DNA of 64,000 nucleotides from Saprospiraceae bacterium (GCA_020631235.1 JAHDHQ010000008.1:62001-126000), one strand, 5' to 3'. Positions 37,355-46,528 are shown, numbered from the stretch's first letter. The notes: generated by a model from the letters alone, not told the origin. Translations and numbers: made by a program.

Positions 37355-38116
37355 ATGCATAGATTGGATATGGACAATCAATATAGTTTTGTTTCGTTTT
37401 CTGATTTAGATCATCGCCAAAAGCAACAATATAGAAACATCATCCAAAACGCATTTCCCAGGATTGTTCTTGAATCAAAAGTCACCGAAGAATATTGGCC
37501 AAGATTAGAGACTTATTTCCCCGAATATCAAGTTTATCTAACCAATAGTACAAAGGAAATAGTAGCTTTCATAAATGCAATACCTTTTAGCTATAAAAGA
37601 CCTTTAAACGAGCTTCCAGACGATGGTTGGGATTGGATGCTTAAACAAGGCATTGAAAATAAAGAACAAAACATCATCCCAAACTGTATAGGTGGTCTAC
37701 AAATTATAGTCAATACAAATTATTTAGGCCAAGGCTATAGTCGAATCATTATTAACGCAGCTAAATCATTAAGAACGGAAAAAGGTTTAGAACATCTGCT
37801 AATACCTATAAGACCGACTTTTAAGCACCATTTTCCGCATATGGAGATGGAAAAGTATATGCATTACCAGGAGGAAGGTAAATTATACGACCCATGGATA
37901 CGAAGCCATTTACGAAATGATGCGAGGATCATCAAAGTGTGTCATAACGCTATGAATATAAAACGGGCCATTCCATATTGGGAAGGTTTACTGGGTAGAA
38001 AGATTAAAACTTCGGGAAACTATGTGGTCGATGGAGCCTTAAATACAGTAACGATGAATCTCGAAGATAACCTGGGTGAATATCGAGAAGCTAATATTTG
38101 GATTTCTTACGATTGA
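37355..38116 (+). CDS. GNAT-like acyltransferase fold protein
   Basis: 253 residues. The segment GGLQIIVNTNYLGQGYSRIIINAAKSL near the middle has the shape of GNAT motif A (beta strand, then GxGxS pyrophosphate loop and helix). The region before it (EIVAFINAIPFSYK) fits strand 3. Substrate unknown. An alternative ATG six codons in (37370) is possible. The gene is just downstream of prfC and its stop abuts the convergent VOC gene's stop. Confidence 0.68.
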   Translation: MHRLDMDNQYSFVSFSDLDHRQKQQYRNIIQNAFPRIVLESKVTEEYWPRLETYFPEYQVYLTNSTKEIVAFINAIPFSYKRPLNELPDDGWDWMLKQGIENKEQNIIPNCIGGLQIIVNTNYLGQGYSRIIINAAKSLRTEKGLEHLLIPIRPTFKHHFPHMEMEKYMHYQEEGKLYDPWIRSHLRNDARIIKVCHNAMNIKRAIPYWEGLLGRKIKTSGNYVVDGALNTVTMNLEDNLGEYREANIWISYD

Positions 38117-38488
38117 TTAAACATGCTGATCTACTAAAATGATATTACCATCGGGATCAGTAATCATAAAACTTGCTGGTCCTGTGGTAGCTTCATCGGC
38201 TTCAGTGCTGAAATGTACCTTCGATGCTTTTAAGGTTTTTTGAATATCACGTATGTCATCAAAGCCTTCTTGTAAAGTCGCGTTTTGGTCCCAACCAGGA
38301 TTAAAAGTGAGTATGTTCTCTGGAAACATACCTTGGAACAATCCAATAAGTGTTGTTTCATTTTTCATAATTAGATAGTTTTTTTCCATCTGACCTGCAA
38401 AGACTGTAAATCCAAGTTTTTCATAAAAACCTTTAGACTTTGTGAGATCTTTTACACTTAAACTGACTGAAAAAGCTCCGAGTTTCAT
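38117..38488 (-). CDS. VOC (glyoxalase/bleomycin-resistance fold) protein
   Basis: 123 residues with paired beta-alpha-beta-beta-beta modules: FSVSLSVKDLTKSKGFYEKLGFTVF at the start and ASFMITDPDGNIILVDQH at the end. The usual first metal-ligand His is Ser here, and the terminal Glu of the DPDGNxIE motif is absent. The protein may therefore not bind metal like glyoxalase I, and its role is open. It sits between a convergent GNAT gene and the LRR gene 17 bp upstream on the same strand. Confidence 0.8.
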   Translation of the reverse strand: MKLGAFSVSLSVKDLTKSKGFYEKLGFTVFAGQMEKNYLIMKNETTLIGLFQGMFPENILTFNPGWDQNATLQEGFDDIRDIQKTLKASKVHFSTEADEATTGPASFMITDPDGNIILVDQHV

Positions 38489-38505
38489 GGATTATATTTT
38501 AAGAT

Positions 38506-39951
38506 TTAGTGGCTTATTATTATTTTTTTAAGGGCCATCTCATCCGTAGATGGATCGAGCAGCTTTACTATGTATATACCTGATGGAAATTTGCTAATAT
38601 CAATGCTAGAGCCCGTTTCTAAGGCTTGTGCTTTTACGATACTTCCTTTGTCGTCATACAAAGTTAGGCCTAAAGAATAAGGATAAGGATGGTCTATGTG
38701 TAATATATTATGAGCCGGGTTTGGATATAATCTTATCGTGTTTTTTCCTTCAGGTAAATAAGCACTTGTTATGGGACCACAAACACAATCTTCATCAATA
38801 AAAGACTCGATTAAATTATCATTACAATCATCACAAGGAGCTCCGATCTGCACTTCACCATTGCAAAATGGATGATGATTTCCGATCCATGGCAATGACT
38901 TATTATTAACAGCATCAAAAGAAATATTGCAAACAAAATCAGGATAACAACCAGAAAGGGAATTCTCGCGTACACCTAAATCTTCTAACATCACTAAATG
39001 GCTTAAATCAGGTATCCGACCACTCATTTGGTTACCATCTAATTGGATGATTTTTAATAATAAGGTATGATTAAATTCAGGTATGGGTCCACTAAATTGA
39101 TTTTGTCCAAGATAGAGCTGCTCAAGTTTTTCTAGGTCTTCAAAATCTGGAATGACGCCAGTCAATTGATTGTCAAATAAGGCTAATACCTTTAGTTCAT
39201 TAATGCTTTTAAAATTAGGCAGATTTCCAGACAGCTGATTTGTGTATACATATATATCTTCCAATTTTGGCAATTTAGAAAAATCTGGAACTGCTCCAGA
39301 TAGACTATTGGTATGGGCTAAGATTGATTTCATTTTAGGCAATGAAGAAAAATCTGGAATGGCTCCGGTTAAGTTGTTTTTAGATATGTCAATAGAATTT
39401 AAATCAGGTAAATTAGAAAAGTCAGGTATGTTTCCGGTCAATTGGTTTTCTGAAAAATTTAAAACCTGAAGATTTTCAAGATTTGTAAAATCAGGGATAG
39501 TGCCTGTGAGTTGATTTCTAAAACCATTGATACTTACTAAGTTTGGAATAAAACTGAAATCAGGAATAGTGCCTGAAAGTTGATTAAATCCTACACTTAG
39601 ATTAAGGAGCGAAGGCAAGTTTTCAAAGTTTGGAATTTCGCCTGTTAATTGGTTTTTTGATAACCATAATGTACTTAAATAAGGAAGGTCTGGATCTACT
39701 ATGGTCCCCACTAAATGGTTATCATTTAAAAACAACTTTTGGACACAACCCTCAGGTGACAATTCGACTCCATGCCACTCATTGATGGGTTTGTCTAATT
39801 CCCAAGTTGTTGTCCATTCTTCACCATTTGTCGACTCAAAAATGCTTATCAAAGCTAAGGAATCTGATAGCCGATCACACTGTGCATATATATGCGAGGT
39901 CGAATTAAAACAAAGCCATCCTATTAGTATAATCAGTGTTTTTTGAATCAT
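38506..39951 (-). CDS. Secreted leucine-rich-repeat protein with T9SS type A domain
   Basis: 481 residues. Signal peptide (MIQKTLIILIGWLCFNSTSHIYAQ), an LRR cap (LISIFESTNGEEWTTTWELDKPINEWHGVEL), then about twelve 22-23-residue repeats with the consensus NQLTGxIPDF. These have the LxGxIP form best known from plant receptor LRRs. A Cys-containing cap follows (GCYPDFVC). The C-terminus LYPNPAHNILHID... to ALKKIIISH is a T9SS type A sorting domain, so the protein is secreted and probably surface-attached. The ligand is unknown; a polysaccharide- or protein-binding role is inferred. Confidence 0.9.
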   Translation of the reverse strand: MIQKTLIILIGWLCFNSTSHIYAQCDRLSDSLALISIFESTNGEEWTTTWELDKPINEWHGVELSPEGCVQKLFLNDNHLVGTIVDPDLPYLSTLWLSKNQLTGEIPNFENLPSLLNLSVGFNQLSGTIPDFSFIPNLVSINGFRNQLTGTIPDFTNLENLQVLNFSENQLTGNIPDFSNLPDLNSIDISKNNLTGAIPDFSSLPKMKSILAHTNSLSGAVPDFSKLPKLEDIYVYTNQLSGNLPNFKSINELKVLALFDNQLTGVIPDFEDLEKLEQLYLGQNQFSGPIPEFNHTLLLKIIQLDGNQMSGRIPDLSHLVMLEDLGVRENSLSGCYPDFVCNISFDAVNNKSLPWIGNHHPFCNGEVQIGAPCDDCNDNLIESFIDEDCVCGPITSAYLPEGKNTIRLYPNPAHNILHIDHPYPYSLGLTLYDDKGSIVKAQALETGSSIDISKFPSGIYIVKLLDPSTDEMALKKIIISH

Positions 39952-40047
39952 TTGTATGGTTTATGCTCCTAACTAAAATAGTTAATTTTATAATGAATTC
40001 GTGACCTTTAAGAAAAAAACAATCATATTAACAGAGGTAAAAAGTAT

Positions 40048-40125
40048 ATGAATTTTGAAGGTGAAATTCCCGAAGGATTTCTTGATGACGATAAAAACAA
40101 TGGAAAACCATGGTGGAAGTTTTGA
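40048..40125 (+). CDS. 25-residue acidic peptide ORF
   Basis: ATG 40048 to TGA 40123-40125, encoding MNFEGEIPEGFLDDDKNNG followed by KPWWKF. AGAGG lies 9 nt before the ATG, an unusually clear ribosome-binding-like site for this genome. The composition (acidic then aromatic end) looks like a real short protein rather than random AT-rich sequence, but I know no family. An AT-rich hairpin follows (about 40126-40156). It is convergent with the MBL-fold gene and next to a 7-nt tandem repeat. Confidence 0.42.
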   Translation: MNFEGEIPEGFLDDDKNNGKPWWKF

Positions 40126-40153
40126 TAAATAAAAGAAGCCAGCTTTCTTATTT

Positions 40154-40214
40154 ATCTAACATCTAACATCTAACATCTAACATCTAACATCTAACATCTA
40201 ACATCTAACATCTA
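40154..40214. repeat. Heptanucleotide tandem repeat (ATCTAAC)8
   Basis: Eight perfect copies of ATCTAAC (40154-40209) followed by a partial ATCTA. It lies in a non-coding gap 8 bp beyond the minus-strand MBL gene's stop and 28 bp after the plus-strand 25-residue ORF. A 7-nt unit is prone to slippage and would not conserve a reading frame; here it is outside coding sequence. Confidence 0.97.
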
Positions 40215-40222
40215 CCAAAAAC

Positions 40223-41173
40223 CTAAGCATTGAGCATTTCCCACATTTCTAGATCTGTTTTTTGTGTCCAGATTACTGGATGTTCTATGCCATTGGCTTC
40301 ATCATAGGCGCGTTTTACATTAAAACACATACAATGCTCAAATATGACCCAATCCCCAAAGTGTGGACGCATTTTTTTCATTACATAATCATAACAATCT
40401 TTTAGGTCATCTCCTCTTGTTATGCAAAAATTTACTTCCTCCCAAAGCATATGCACAAAGGCTTTTGTGCCAGCAATAGCATCCATACAATCTTGAGGTT
40501 TTTGTAAGGCATCTCCACGCCCAGGAACTAAGGCTTTAGGAGCTAATTTAGTTAAAGCATCCAAGGTGCTTGGCCATTTGCTTAATTGGGCATCTCCGCA
40601 ATAGGGTGTAGCATTGAACTCCACCAAATCACCGGCAAATAAAACTTTATCTTCTGGCAACCAAACTACTGTATCTCCACGTGTATGACCCTCACCCATA
40701 TGTTTAATAACGACTCTTTTATTGCCTAAGTCGACCGACATTGAATCAGAAAAAGTGATGCTAGGATAAGTAAGTCCAGGGATACTTTCATGACCACGAA
40801 ACAATCTTGGAAATCGCTGAAATTCCGATAACCAATCTTGTTTTCCTCGCTCATGTATCATCTCCAGAGTTTTGTCGGACATAATCACCTCATCGGCTTT
40901 GTACTCACTGGCCCCTAATACACGCACTGCATGATAGTGGCTTAAAACAAGATACTTGATGGGTTTGTCACTAACTGTTCGAATCTTGGCAATGACTTCT
41001 TTTGCCATGCGAGGTGTTGCTTGAGCTTCGACAACCATGATGGCATCATCTCCAATGATTACACCACTATTTGGGTCACCTTCTGCTGTATAAGCATAAG
41101 CACCAGGAGCTAATTTTACAAAAGATATTTTCTTTTCTTGCAAATCATCTTGAGAAGCAAAAGACTTAGCCAT
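40223..41173 (-). CDS. Metallo-beta-lactamase-fold protein with degenerate metal motif
   Basis: 316 residues of the MBL fold: VLSHYHAVRVLGASEY (79-94) in place of the HxHxDH motif, GEGHTRGDT with the second-shell His, LFAGDLVEF with the bridging-Asp position, and VPGRGD in place of the final GHG. His79 and His81 remain, but Asp and His of the second metal site are Val83 and Arg84. The same HYHAVRVLGAS form occurs, from memory, in homologues near aromatic-degradation genes, so it seems a subfamily trait. It is last in the mhp operon, overlapping mhpE as TAATG. Its substrate is unknown; a ring-cleavage product or thioester are possibilities. Confidence 0.82.
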   Translation of the reverse strand: MAKSFASQDDLQEKKISFVKLAPGAYAYTAEGDPNSGVIIGDDAIMVVEAQATPRMAKEVIAKIRTVSDKPIKYLVLSHYHAVRVLGASEYKADEVIMSDKTLEMIHERGKQDWLSEFQRFPRLFRGHESIPGLTYPSITFSDSMSVDLGNKRVVIKHMGEGHTRGDTVVWLPEDKVLFAGDLVEFNATPYCGDAQLSKWPSTLDALTKLAPKALVPGRGDALQKPQDCMDAIAGTKAFVHMLWEEVNFCITRGDDLKDCYDYVMKKMRPHFGDWVIFEHCMCFNVKRAYDEANGIEHPVIWTQKTDLEMWEMLNA

Positions 41174-42189
41174 TAGGAGGATTGTTGTTTTAATAAATCA
41201 AGAGCAACATCGACAATCATATCTTCTTGACCACCCACCATCTTTCGTTTTCCCAGTTCGTTTAAAATCGTTCTAGTGTCGAGCCCATATTTTTTAGCTG
41301 CTCGTTCAGAGTGTAGCAAAAAAGACGAATAAACACCGGCATAGCCTAGTGAAAGCGTCTCTCGATCCACACGTACAGGACGCGTTTGTAATGGCCTAAT
41401 GATATCATCCGCAATATCCATTAATTGGAAAACATCGGCATTATTATCAACATCCATTTTATTAAGTACAGCTACGAGTACTTCTAATGGACAATTTCCA
41501 GCACCAGCACCCATTCCAGCTAAAGAAGCATCAAGTCGATTAGCTCCATGCTGGTAGGCAACAATGGTGTTTGCTACACCTAAAGATAAATTATGATGAC
41601 AGTGAATACCTATTTCTGTATCATCCTTAAGTAGGTCCCTAAATGCTTTTATGCGATCTATTACACCATCCATTAACAGGGCACCTGCTGAGTCCGTAAC
41701 ATAGACGCAATCAGCGCCTGCGTCTTCCATAATTTTAGCTTGTTGGGCTAAAGGTTCGGGGTCATTCATATGGGCCATCATCAAAAAGCCGCCGACATCC
41801 ATACCTAATTTTTTAGCAGCCTCTATATGCTGAGGAGCAATATCAGCTTCAGTACAATGGGTTGCTATCCTGACTGATGATACACCTAAATCACGGGCTT
41901 TTTTGAGATCATCAATGGTAGCAATACCTGGCAAAATAAGCGTAGTTAGGCAAGCGTGATCGAGCACTTCGTTAATTCCTTCTAACCATTCCCAATCGGT
42001 ATGCTTGCCAAAACCATAATTAAAGCTTCCTCCAGCTAAACCATCTCCATGTGAGATCTCTATAGCATCCACTCCTGCTTTGTCCAGCGCGATGGCTATT
42101 TCTTTAATTTTTTCCTGACCATATTGATGTCGTATGGCATGCATTCCATCTCTTAAGGTAACATCTTGGATATATATTTTGTGCTTCAC
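41173..42189 (-). CDS. mhpE: 4-hydroxy-2-oxovalerate aldolase
   Basis: Splits 4-hydroxy-2-oxopentanoate into pyruvate and acetaldehyde, working in complex with the acylating dehydrogenase encoded just upstream. The HMGL-like TIM barrel opens with [14 protein letters not shown] (Arg13, Asp14, His17). The metal-binding [12 protein letters not shown] block is near residue 195, and [14 protein letters not shown] lies near 230. The C-terminal communication domain ([15 protein letters not shown]) that contacts the dehydrogenase is present. 338 residues is typical. The order mhpD-mhpF-mhpE is conserved in meta-cleavage operons. Confidence 0.95.
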   Translation of the reverse strand: MKHKIYIQDVTLRDGMHAIRHQYGQEKIKEIAIALDKAGVDAIEISHGDGLAGGSFNYGFGKHTDWEWLEGINEVLDHACLTTLILPGIATIDDLKKARDLGVSSVRIATHCTEADIAPQHIEAAKKLGMDVGGFLMMAHMNDPEPLAQQAKIMEDAGADCVYVTDSAGALLMDGVIDRIKAFRDLLKDDTEIGIHCHHNLSLGVANTIVAYQHGANRLDASLAGMGAGAGNCPLEVLVAVLNKMDVDNNADVFQLMDIADDIIRPLQTRPVRVDRETLSLGYAGVYSSFLLHSERAAKKYGLDTRTILNELGKRKMVGGQEDMIVDVALDLLKQQSS

Positions 42190-42234
42190 TATGATCGATG
42201 TTTTATTTTTTTGTTCAATGTTGTTATTTGTGTA

Positions 42235-43164
42235 TTAATCACTTATTCTATAAGCAATACGTTCGGCTGTAGCTCTGGCAGCACTTGTCATAATATCAAG
42301 ATTTCCAGCATATTCAGGTAAATAGTGACCAGCACCAACCACCTTTAGTAAAACGGTAGTTTTGAGTCCATGTCTTAAACCTAAACCTTCTATAAATACT
42401 GGATCAGAAGCCGGAATATCATCAAACTGTACCTCTTGATGCAATTGGTAACCGGGTACGTATTTTTGTACCTCTTGCACCATAGCGTGGATGCTTTGTG
42501 TGATTTTTTCCCTATCAGCTTGTTCGGATAAAGTAAATACTGTGTCTCGCATGACTAGGGGAGGCTCGGCCGGGTTAAGCACGATGATAGCCTTGCCACG
42601 GTCAGCACCACCTACCTTTTCTATAGCTTCGGCTGTAGTTTCTGTAAACTCATCAATATTCGCTCGAGTACCCGGACCTGCTGATTTGCTCGCAATGGAA
42701 GCTACAATTTCTCCATAATGGACTTTAGCCACTTGATGTACAGCGGCCACTATGGGAATGGTAGCTTGACCTCCACAGGTTACCATGTTTACATTAGAAA
42801 CTTCTAAGTTATCACCAAAATTTACAGGAGGAACAAGATATGGACCAACAGCTGCTGGCGTAAGGTCAATCATTTTCTTATCTGGGAAAGCTTTTACTTT
42901 ATCCCAATTATATAAATGTGCTTTGGCGGATGTGGCATCAAAAATGATTTTTATATCCTTCCATTCGGGCATTTCTAACAAGCCATCTATGCCGGTGTGA
43001 CATGTGACCACACCCATTCTTTTTGCTCTAGCTAAACCATCTGATTCAGGATCTATACCTACTAATACAGACATAGACAAACGATCAGATAAGCGTAAGA
43101 TTTTTATCATTAAATCAGTTCCAATGTTGCCTGATCCGATAATGGCTACGTTCACTTTTTGCAT
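42235..43164 (-). CDS. mhpF: Acetaldehyde dehydrogenase (acetylating)
   Basis: Oxidises acetaldehyde to acetyl-CoA with NAD+ and CoA; receives its substrate by channelling from the aldolase. N-terminal Rossmann motif [13 protein letters not shown], catalytic Cys130 in [12 protein letters not shown], and [19 protein letters not shown] after it are all diagnostic of the DmpF/MhpF/BphJ family. 309 residues is normal. It starts 3 bp after the hydratase stop and is 45 bp from the aldolase gene. Confidence 0.95.
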   Translation of the reverse strand: MQKVNVAIIGSGNIGTDLMIKILRLSDRLSMSVLVGIDPESDGLARAKRMGVVTCHTGIDGLLEMPEWKDIKIIFDATSAKAHLYNWDKVKAFPDKKMIDLTPAAVGPYLVPPVNFGDNLEVSNVNMVTCGGQATIPIVAAVHQVAKVHYGEIVASIASKSAGPGTRANIDEFTETTAEAIEKVGGADRGKAIIVLNPAEPPLVMRDTVFTLSEQADREKITQSIHAMVQEVQKYVPGYQLHQEVQFDDIPASDPVFIEGLGLRHGLKTTVLLKVVGAGHYLPEYAGNLDIMTSAARATAERIAYRISD

Positions 43165-43167
43165 AAT

Positions 43168-43947
43168 TTAGTCTTCAAAATTTATAGAAACATCGCCTAA
43201 TCCTTTAAACGAAGCGCTGATTTTATCCCCGCTTTGGACATTAGTCATAGGACCCAATGCACCTGAGAAAATCACCTCTCCTGCTTCAAGCGGATTACCC
43301 ATTTCTACCATTTTATTGGCGAGCCATAGAAGGGCGTTAATAGGAGAACCAAGGCAAGAAGCGCCTGTGCCTTCGGATACTAATTCTTCATGTTTATGCA
43401 TTTTCATCATGCAGTTAACCACATCAAATTCGTCTAAAGTTTTAGGTGTATGACCAAGTACATAATGGCTAGCCGATGCATTGTCAGCTATGGTGTCTGT
43501 TATTCTTATATCCCAGTTAGTGATGCGACTACCTACAATTTCTATGGCAGGTAGGCAATAATCTATGGAATCAAGAATATCGACTATGGTCAATAAATCA
43601 CCATCTAAATCTTGGCCAAGGACAAAAGCAATTTCAGCTTCGGCTTTAGGCTGCATGAGGTCAGACATACTAACAGATAAACCATTAAGTACCTCCATGT
43701 CATTAAATAGTATACCAAAATCGGGTTGGTCTACTCCTAATTGTTTCTGGACAGCCAAGGACGTAAGTCCTATTTTTTTACCCGTAATTCTAGCACCATT
43801 AGCGATTTTATAATCTGTGTTTATTTGCTGGATTTGGTAGGCAAAATCAATATTTTCTACACCTATTTCTTCCCTTAAAGGAGATATGGCTTGTTTGTTT
43901 TTGTATGCAATCCGCAGTCTTTCTGCATACGATTTAGCGTCTTTCAT
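43168..43947 (-). CDS. mhpD: 2-oxopent-4-enoate hydratase
   Basis: Adds water to 2-hydroxypenta-2,4-dienoate to give 4-hydroxy-2-oxopentanoate. Fumarylacetoacetase-like fold with GKKIGLTSLAVQKQLGVDQP, PKAEAEIAFVLG, IEIVGSRI, TIADNASASHYVLG and SGALGPMTNVQSGD. These blocks fit MhpD/DmpE more closely than the paralogous 4-oxalocrotonate decarboxylase, though the families are similar. 259 residues. It is the first gene of the minus-strand operon. No ring-cleavage dioxygenase or hydrolase is in the window, so the upstream aromatic substrate (for example 3-hydroxyanthranilate or a catechol) is unknown. Confidence 0.9.
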   Translation of the reverse strand: MKDAKSYAERLRIAYKNKQAISPLREEIGVENIDFAYQIQQINTDYKIANGARITGKKIGLTSLAVQKQLGVDQPDFGILFNDMEVLNGLSVSMSDLMQPKAEAEIAFVLGQDLDGDLLTIVDILDSIDYCLPAIEIVGSRITNWDIRITDTIADNASASHYVLGHTPKTLDEFDVVNCMMKMHKHEELVSEGTGASCLGSPINALLWLANKMVEMGNPLEAGEVIFSGALGPMTNVQSGDKISASFKGLGDVSINFED

Positions 43948-44039
43948 TCATTAGTCTTGTGTGGCTAAAATTACTAAAGTAAACGCTGAATCCTATATGA
44001 TTTACTTATTTAGATACCTGAATGATTTAAGAAGTTTAA

Positions 44040-44465
44040 TCATTTTGGACCAGCAATCTCCAAGCTGTCGATTATGCCGTTTTTATCAATGTCCATAATC
44101 AGCAGCCTTTCTGAGGCCAAGTTTAATTCTTCTTTTGACAATTCAAAATCGGCATCTACATCTAATACCCTTAGCATATATGCCGAACGAATATTTTTCT
44201 CAGCCGTGCCTGGCCCACCTAGCTCGATATGAGACAAAATGCCATCTTTGTTTTTATCGTATAGAAGTAAGCGAGATTTCGCAGATTTTATTTCAGATGA
44301 TTCAATCCTTCCATTTGCATTAGTATCTATAACCCGCTGGGTTGTGATGAGCTTTAGTCTTTGTTTGGAGCCCAGAAAATGGTTAATACTCGATTTGTCA
44401 GCTATAAACCAAGCAATTACCATTATCACAGAAATGGCTAGAATGAAAAGATGTATTTTTTTCAC
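44040..44465 (-). CDS. Membrane-anchored EF-hand protein
   Basis: 141 residues from a GTG start at 44465. I chose it because it places MKKIHLF directly before the transmembrane or signal segment (ILAISVIMVIAWFIA); the TTG at 44537 would add an odd 24-residue leader. The rest holds four EF-hand-like loops: DTNANGRIESSE, DKNKDGILSHIE, DVDADFELSKEE (weaker, no Gly at position 6) and DIDKNGIIDSLE. It probably binds calcium outside the cytoplasmic membrane; its role is unknown. It lies 92 bp upstream of the mhp operon on the same strand but need not be part of it. Confidence 0.75.
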   Translation of the reverse strand: MKKIHLFILAISVIMVIAWFIADKSSINHFLGSKQRLKLITTQRVIDTNANGRIESSEIKSAKSRLLLYDKNKDGILSHIELGGPGTAEKNIRSAYMLRVLDVDADFELSKEELNLASERLLIMDIDKNGIIDSLEIAGPK

Positions 44466-44632
44466 AACAACATTTATTGAAAAATATGCTTTCGTTGCAT
44501 ATCGAGGATTATTTTTTTTAATAAAATATGCTTGCAAGACAATATGCTTGATAATGTAGATTAAGTTATAAAATTTGTTTTGCAGATTAAATCTTTACTG
44601 AATAATATATTCAAAAATTAATAAAAAGTAAC

Positions 44633-46474
44633 ATGAAAAAATCTCTACTTGCCATCTTAATATTCGGATGGTCTTTTAATATGCAAGCTCAAAATTACTT
44701 TGCCGAGGATTTTGAAAATGGCATCGGACAATTTACTTCCACAGATAATGATGGAGATGGCAACGAATGGTCAGTGAACCCTATCGAAGCAAATGGTGTG
44801 TCACTAAGTAATGCTGCTATTTCTAACTCATGGGCAAACAATGTGATCCTTACGCCAGATAATCTTTTAACTTCCGAGGCCATTGACTTAAGTGGGGCTA
44901 GTGCCGTTTCTTTAGAATTTGTAGTGGGTAATGTAGAAACCACTAACAATTGGTGGGAAGAGTATTATGATGTGATTGTGACAAGCACTAATGATGTAAG
45001 CGACATTACTTCAGCTCCTCCCATGTTTGGAGAAGTTTTACCTGAAGGAGGGGTGATGTTAGAAAGAAAAGTGGATTTAACTCAGTTTGCTGGCCAAACC
45101 ATTTACATCACCTTTAGACACCATAATTGTACAGATAAAAACTTTTTAATTCTTGATGATGTAGTTGTCAAAGAATTGCAGTCGGATGATGTCGAATTGT
45201 CATCAGTAAATATTGATGCAATCATCGTTGAGGGAGATGTAACTATTTCAGGTATCATTCAAAATGAAGGAGCTAATCCAGTAAATGGTTTCGATATTAT
45301 TTGGGATGATGGAACAGGGCCTTATTCAGAAACATTTAGCGAGACACTGGAAGCAGGTGAAAGCTACAATTTTACACATGCAACAACTTTGGCTGCAACA
45401 GCAGGCAATGATTATAATTTGTCGATTTGCGTCAGTGCAAATCCAGATTTAAATGATACAAATGATTGTATTGAAATATTGACTTCATGTGCTTCGCAGG
45501 AAGGAAAAAGATTACCACTCATGGAAGTCTTTACTTCGTCTACTTGTCCGCCATGTTATACATTAGCGACCACTGGATTTGGAGGACAAGGATTAGCAGC
45601 TTACTTGAAATCGGCAAACGCTAATGCTCAAGAGAATGCCCAATTAGCCATCATTTCATACCAAGTCAATTGGCCGGCTGCAGGTGATCATGCATACAAT
45701 AGTGATGTACAGACAAGAACTACTTATTATGCTGTGGGTGGTGCTCCAACATTGCTTATCGATGCTGAACCTAAAGGAGTTCCAGCTGATGTAACTGCAG
45801 CGGGAAATATTCCGACTTATGCGGACATTGAAGCTAAGGCAACCATTACAGGTAATGATGTTTTAGTAGAGGTAGATGTTAATGCTTATGCTTCATACGA
45901 AGGTGCGAGATTGCATGTAGCTATACTTGATGATGAATACGCTGCAGGTAGTGCAGCAGACCAGTTTACTAATGGAGAAACAGAGTTTCATCATGTAATG
46001 CGAAAAATGATCCCAACGGCTGATGGAGCCTTGGTTAATTTAGAAGGTGGACAAATGTTTAGTAGCTCAGAAATGTATACTACCTCGGAAGTGCCTAGCG
46101 GATTCCCTGCTCAAGGTTCGTTCGAGACTCATATAGGTTCAGAAAGAGAAGTGGTTGTTTTCTTACAGGATGCTAATGGAGGAATTATTAATGCGGCTAT
46201 TGCCGAATTTACTATTTCGGATGTAGATGAGTTAGCTGGTAAGCCATTTAATGTATTTCCAAACCCAACAAGTGGAGAAATCACCATTGATTTATTGGAA
46301 AACGAACAAGCATTTTTTACACTATACACAGTAAATGGTCAAACGTTGAAGACTGGAAACTTACAAGGGAAGTCAACTCTCGATTTGTCTAATTATGAAA
46401 GTGGATTCTATTTGATTTCACTAAGAGATACAGAAGGAAATTTGGCTGTAAGCAAAGTACAAGTAATCAAATAA
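44633..46474 (+). CDS. Secreted Omp28-like protein with T9SS type A domain
   Basis: 613 residues. Signal peptide (MKKSLLAILIFGWSFNMQAQ), a choice-of-anchor J-type jelly roll (FAEDFENGIGQFTSTDNDGDGNEW to FLILDDVVVKEL, about 20-180) and a CARDB-like Ig domain (about 190-285). An Omp28-type thioredoxin-like domain follows, starting at LPLMEVFTSSTCPPCYT with a CPPC motif and a later GGAPTLLID, as in thioredoxin cis-Pro loops. The C-terminus FNVFPNPTSGEITID... to SKVQVIK is a T9SS type A sorting domain. The CxxC suggests redox activity, not tested. A terminator follows. Confidence 0.87.
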   Translation: MKKSLLAILIFGWSFNMQAQNYFAEDFENGIGQFTSTDNDGDGNEWSVNPIEANGVSLSNAAISNSWANNVILTPDNLLTSEAIDLSGASAVSLEFVVGNVETTNNWWEEYYDVIVTSTNDVSDITSAPPMFGEVLPEGGVMLERKVDLTQFAGQTIYITFRHHNCTDKNFLILDDVVVKELQSDDVELSSVNIDAIIVEGDVTISGIIQNEGANPVNGFDIIWDDGTGPYSETFSETLEAGESYNFTHATTLAATAGNDYNLSICVSANPDLNDTNDCIEILTSCASQEGKRLPLMEVFTSSTCPPCYTLATTGFGGQGLAAYLKSANANAQENAQLAIISYQVNWPAAGDHAYNSDVQTRTTYYAVGGAPTLLIDAEPKGVPADVTAAGNIPTYADIEAKATITGNDVLVEVDVNAYASYEGARLHVAILDDEYAAGSAADQFTNGETEFHHVMRKMIPTADGALVNLEGGQMFSSSEMYTTSEVPSGFPAQGSFETHIGSEREVVVFLQDANGGIINAAIAEFTISDVDELAGKPFNVFPNPTSGEITIDLLENEQAFFTLYTVNGQTLKTGNLQGKSTLDLSNYESGFYLISLRDTEGNLAVSKVQVIK

Positions 46475-46496
46475 AAAAGCGGAGAAAAAATTATGC

Positions 46497-46528
46497 AGAG
46501 GCTGAAATGTAAATCAGCCTCTTTTTTT
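46497..46528 (+). terminator. Intrinsic terminator after the Omp28-like gene
   Basis: AGAGGCTGA (46497-46505) pairs perfectly with TCAGCCTCT (46514-46522) around an 8-nt loop, followed by seven T. It ends the unit before dinB. Confidence 0.88.

Noticed and set aside
40154-40214. 7-nt repeat as part of a CRISPR or attachment site
   Set aside because: Repeat units are contiguous with no spacers, and no cas, integrase or tRNA gene is nearby.
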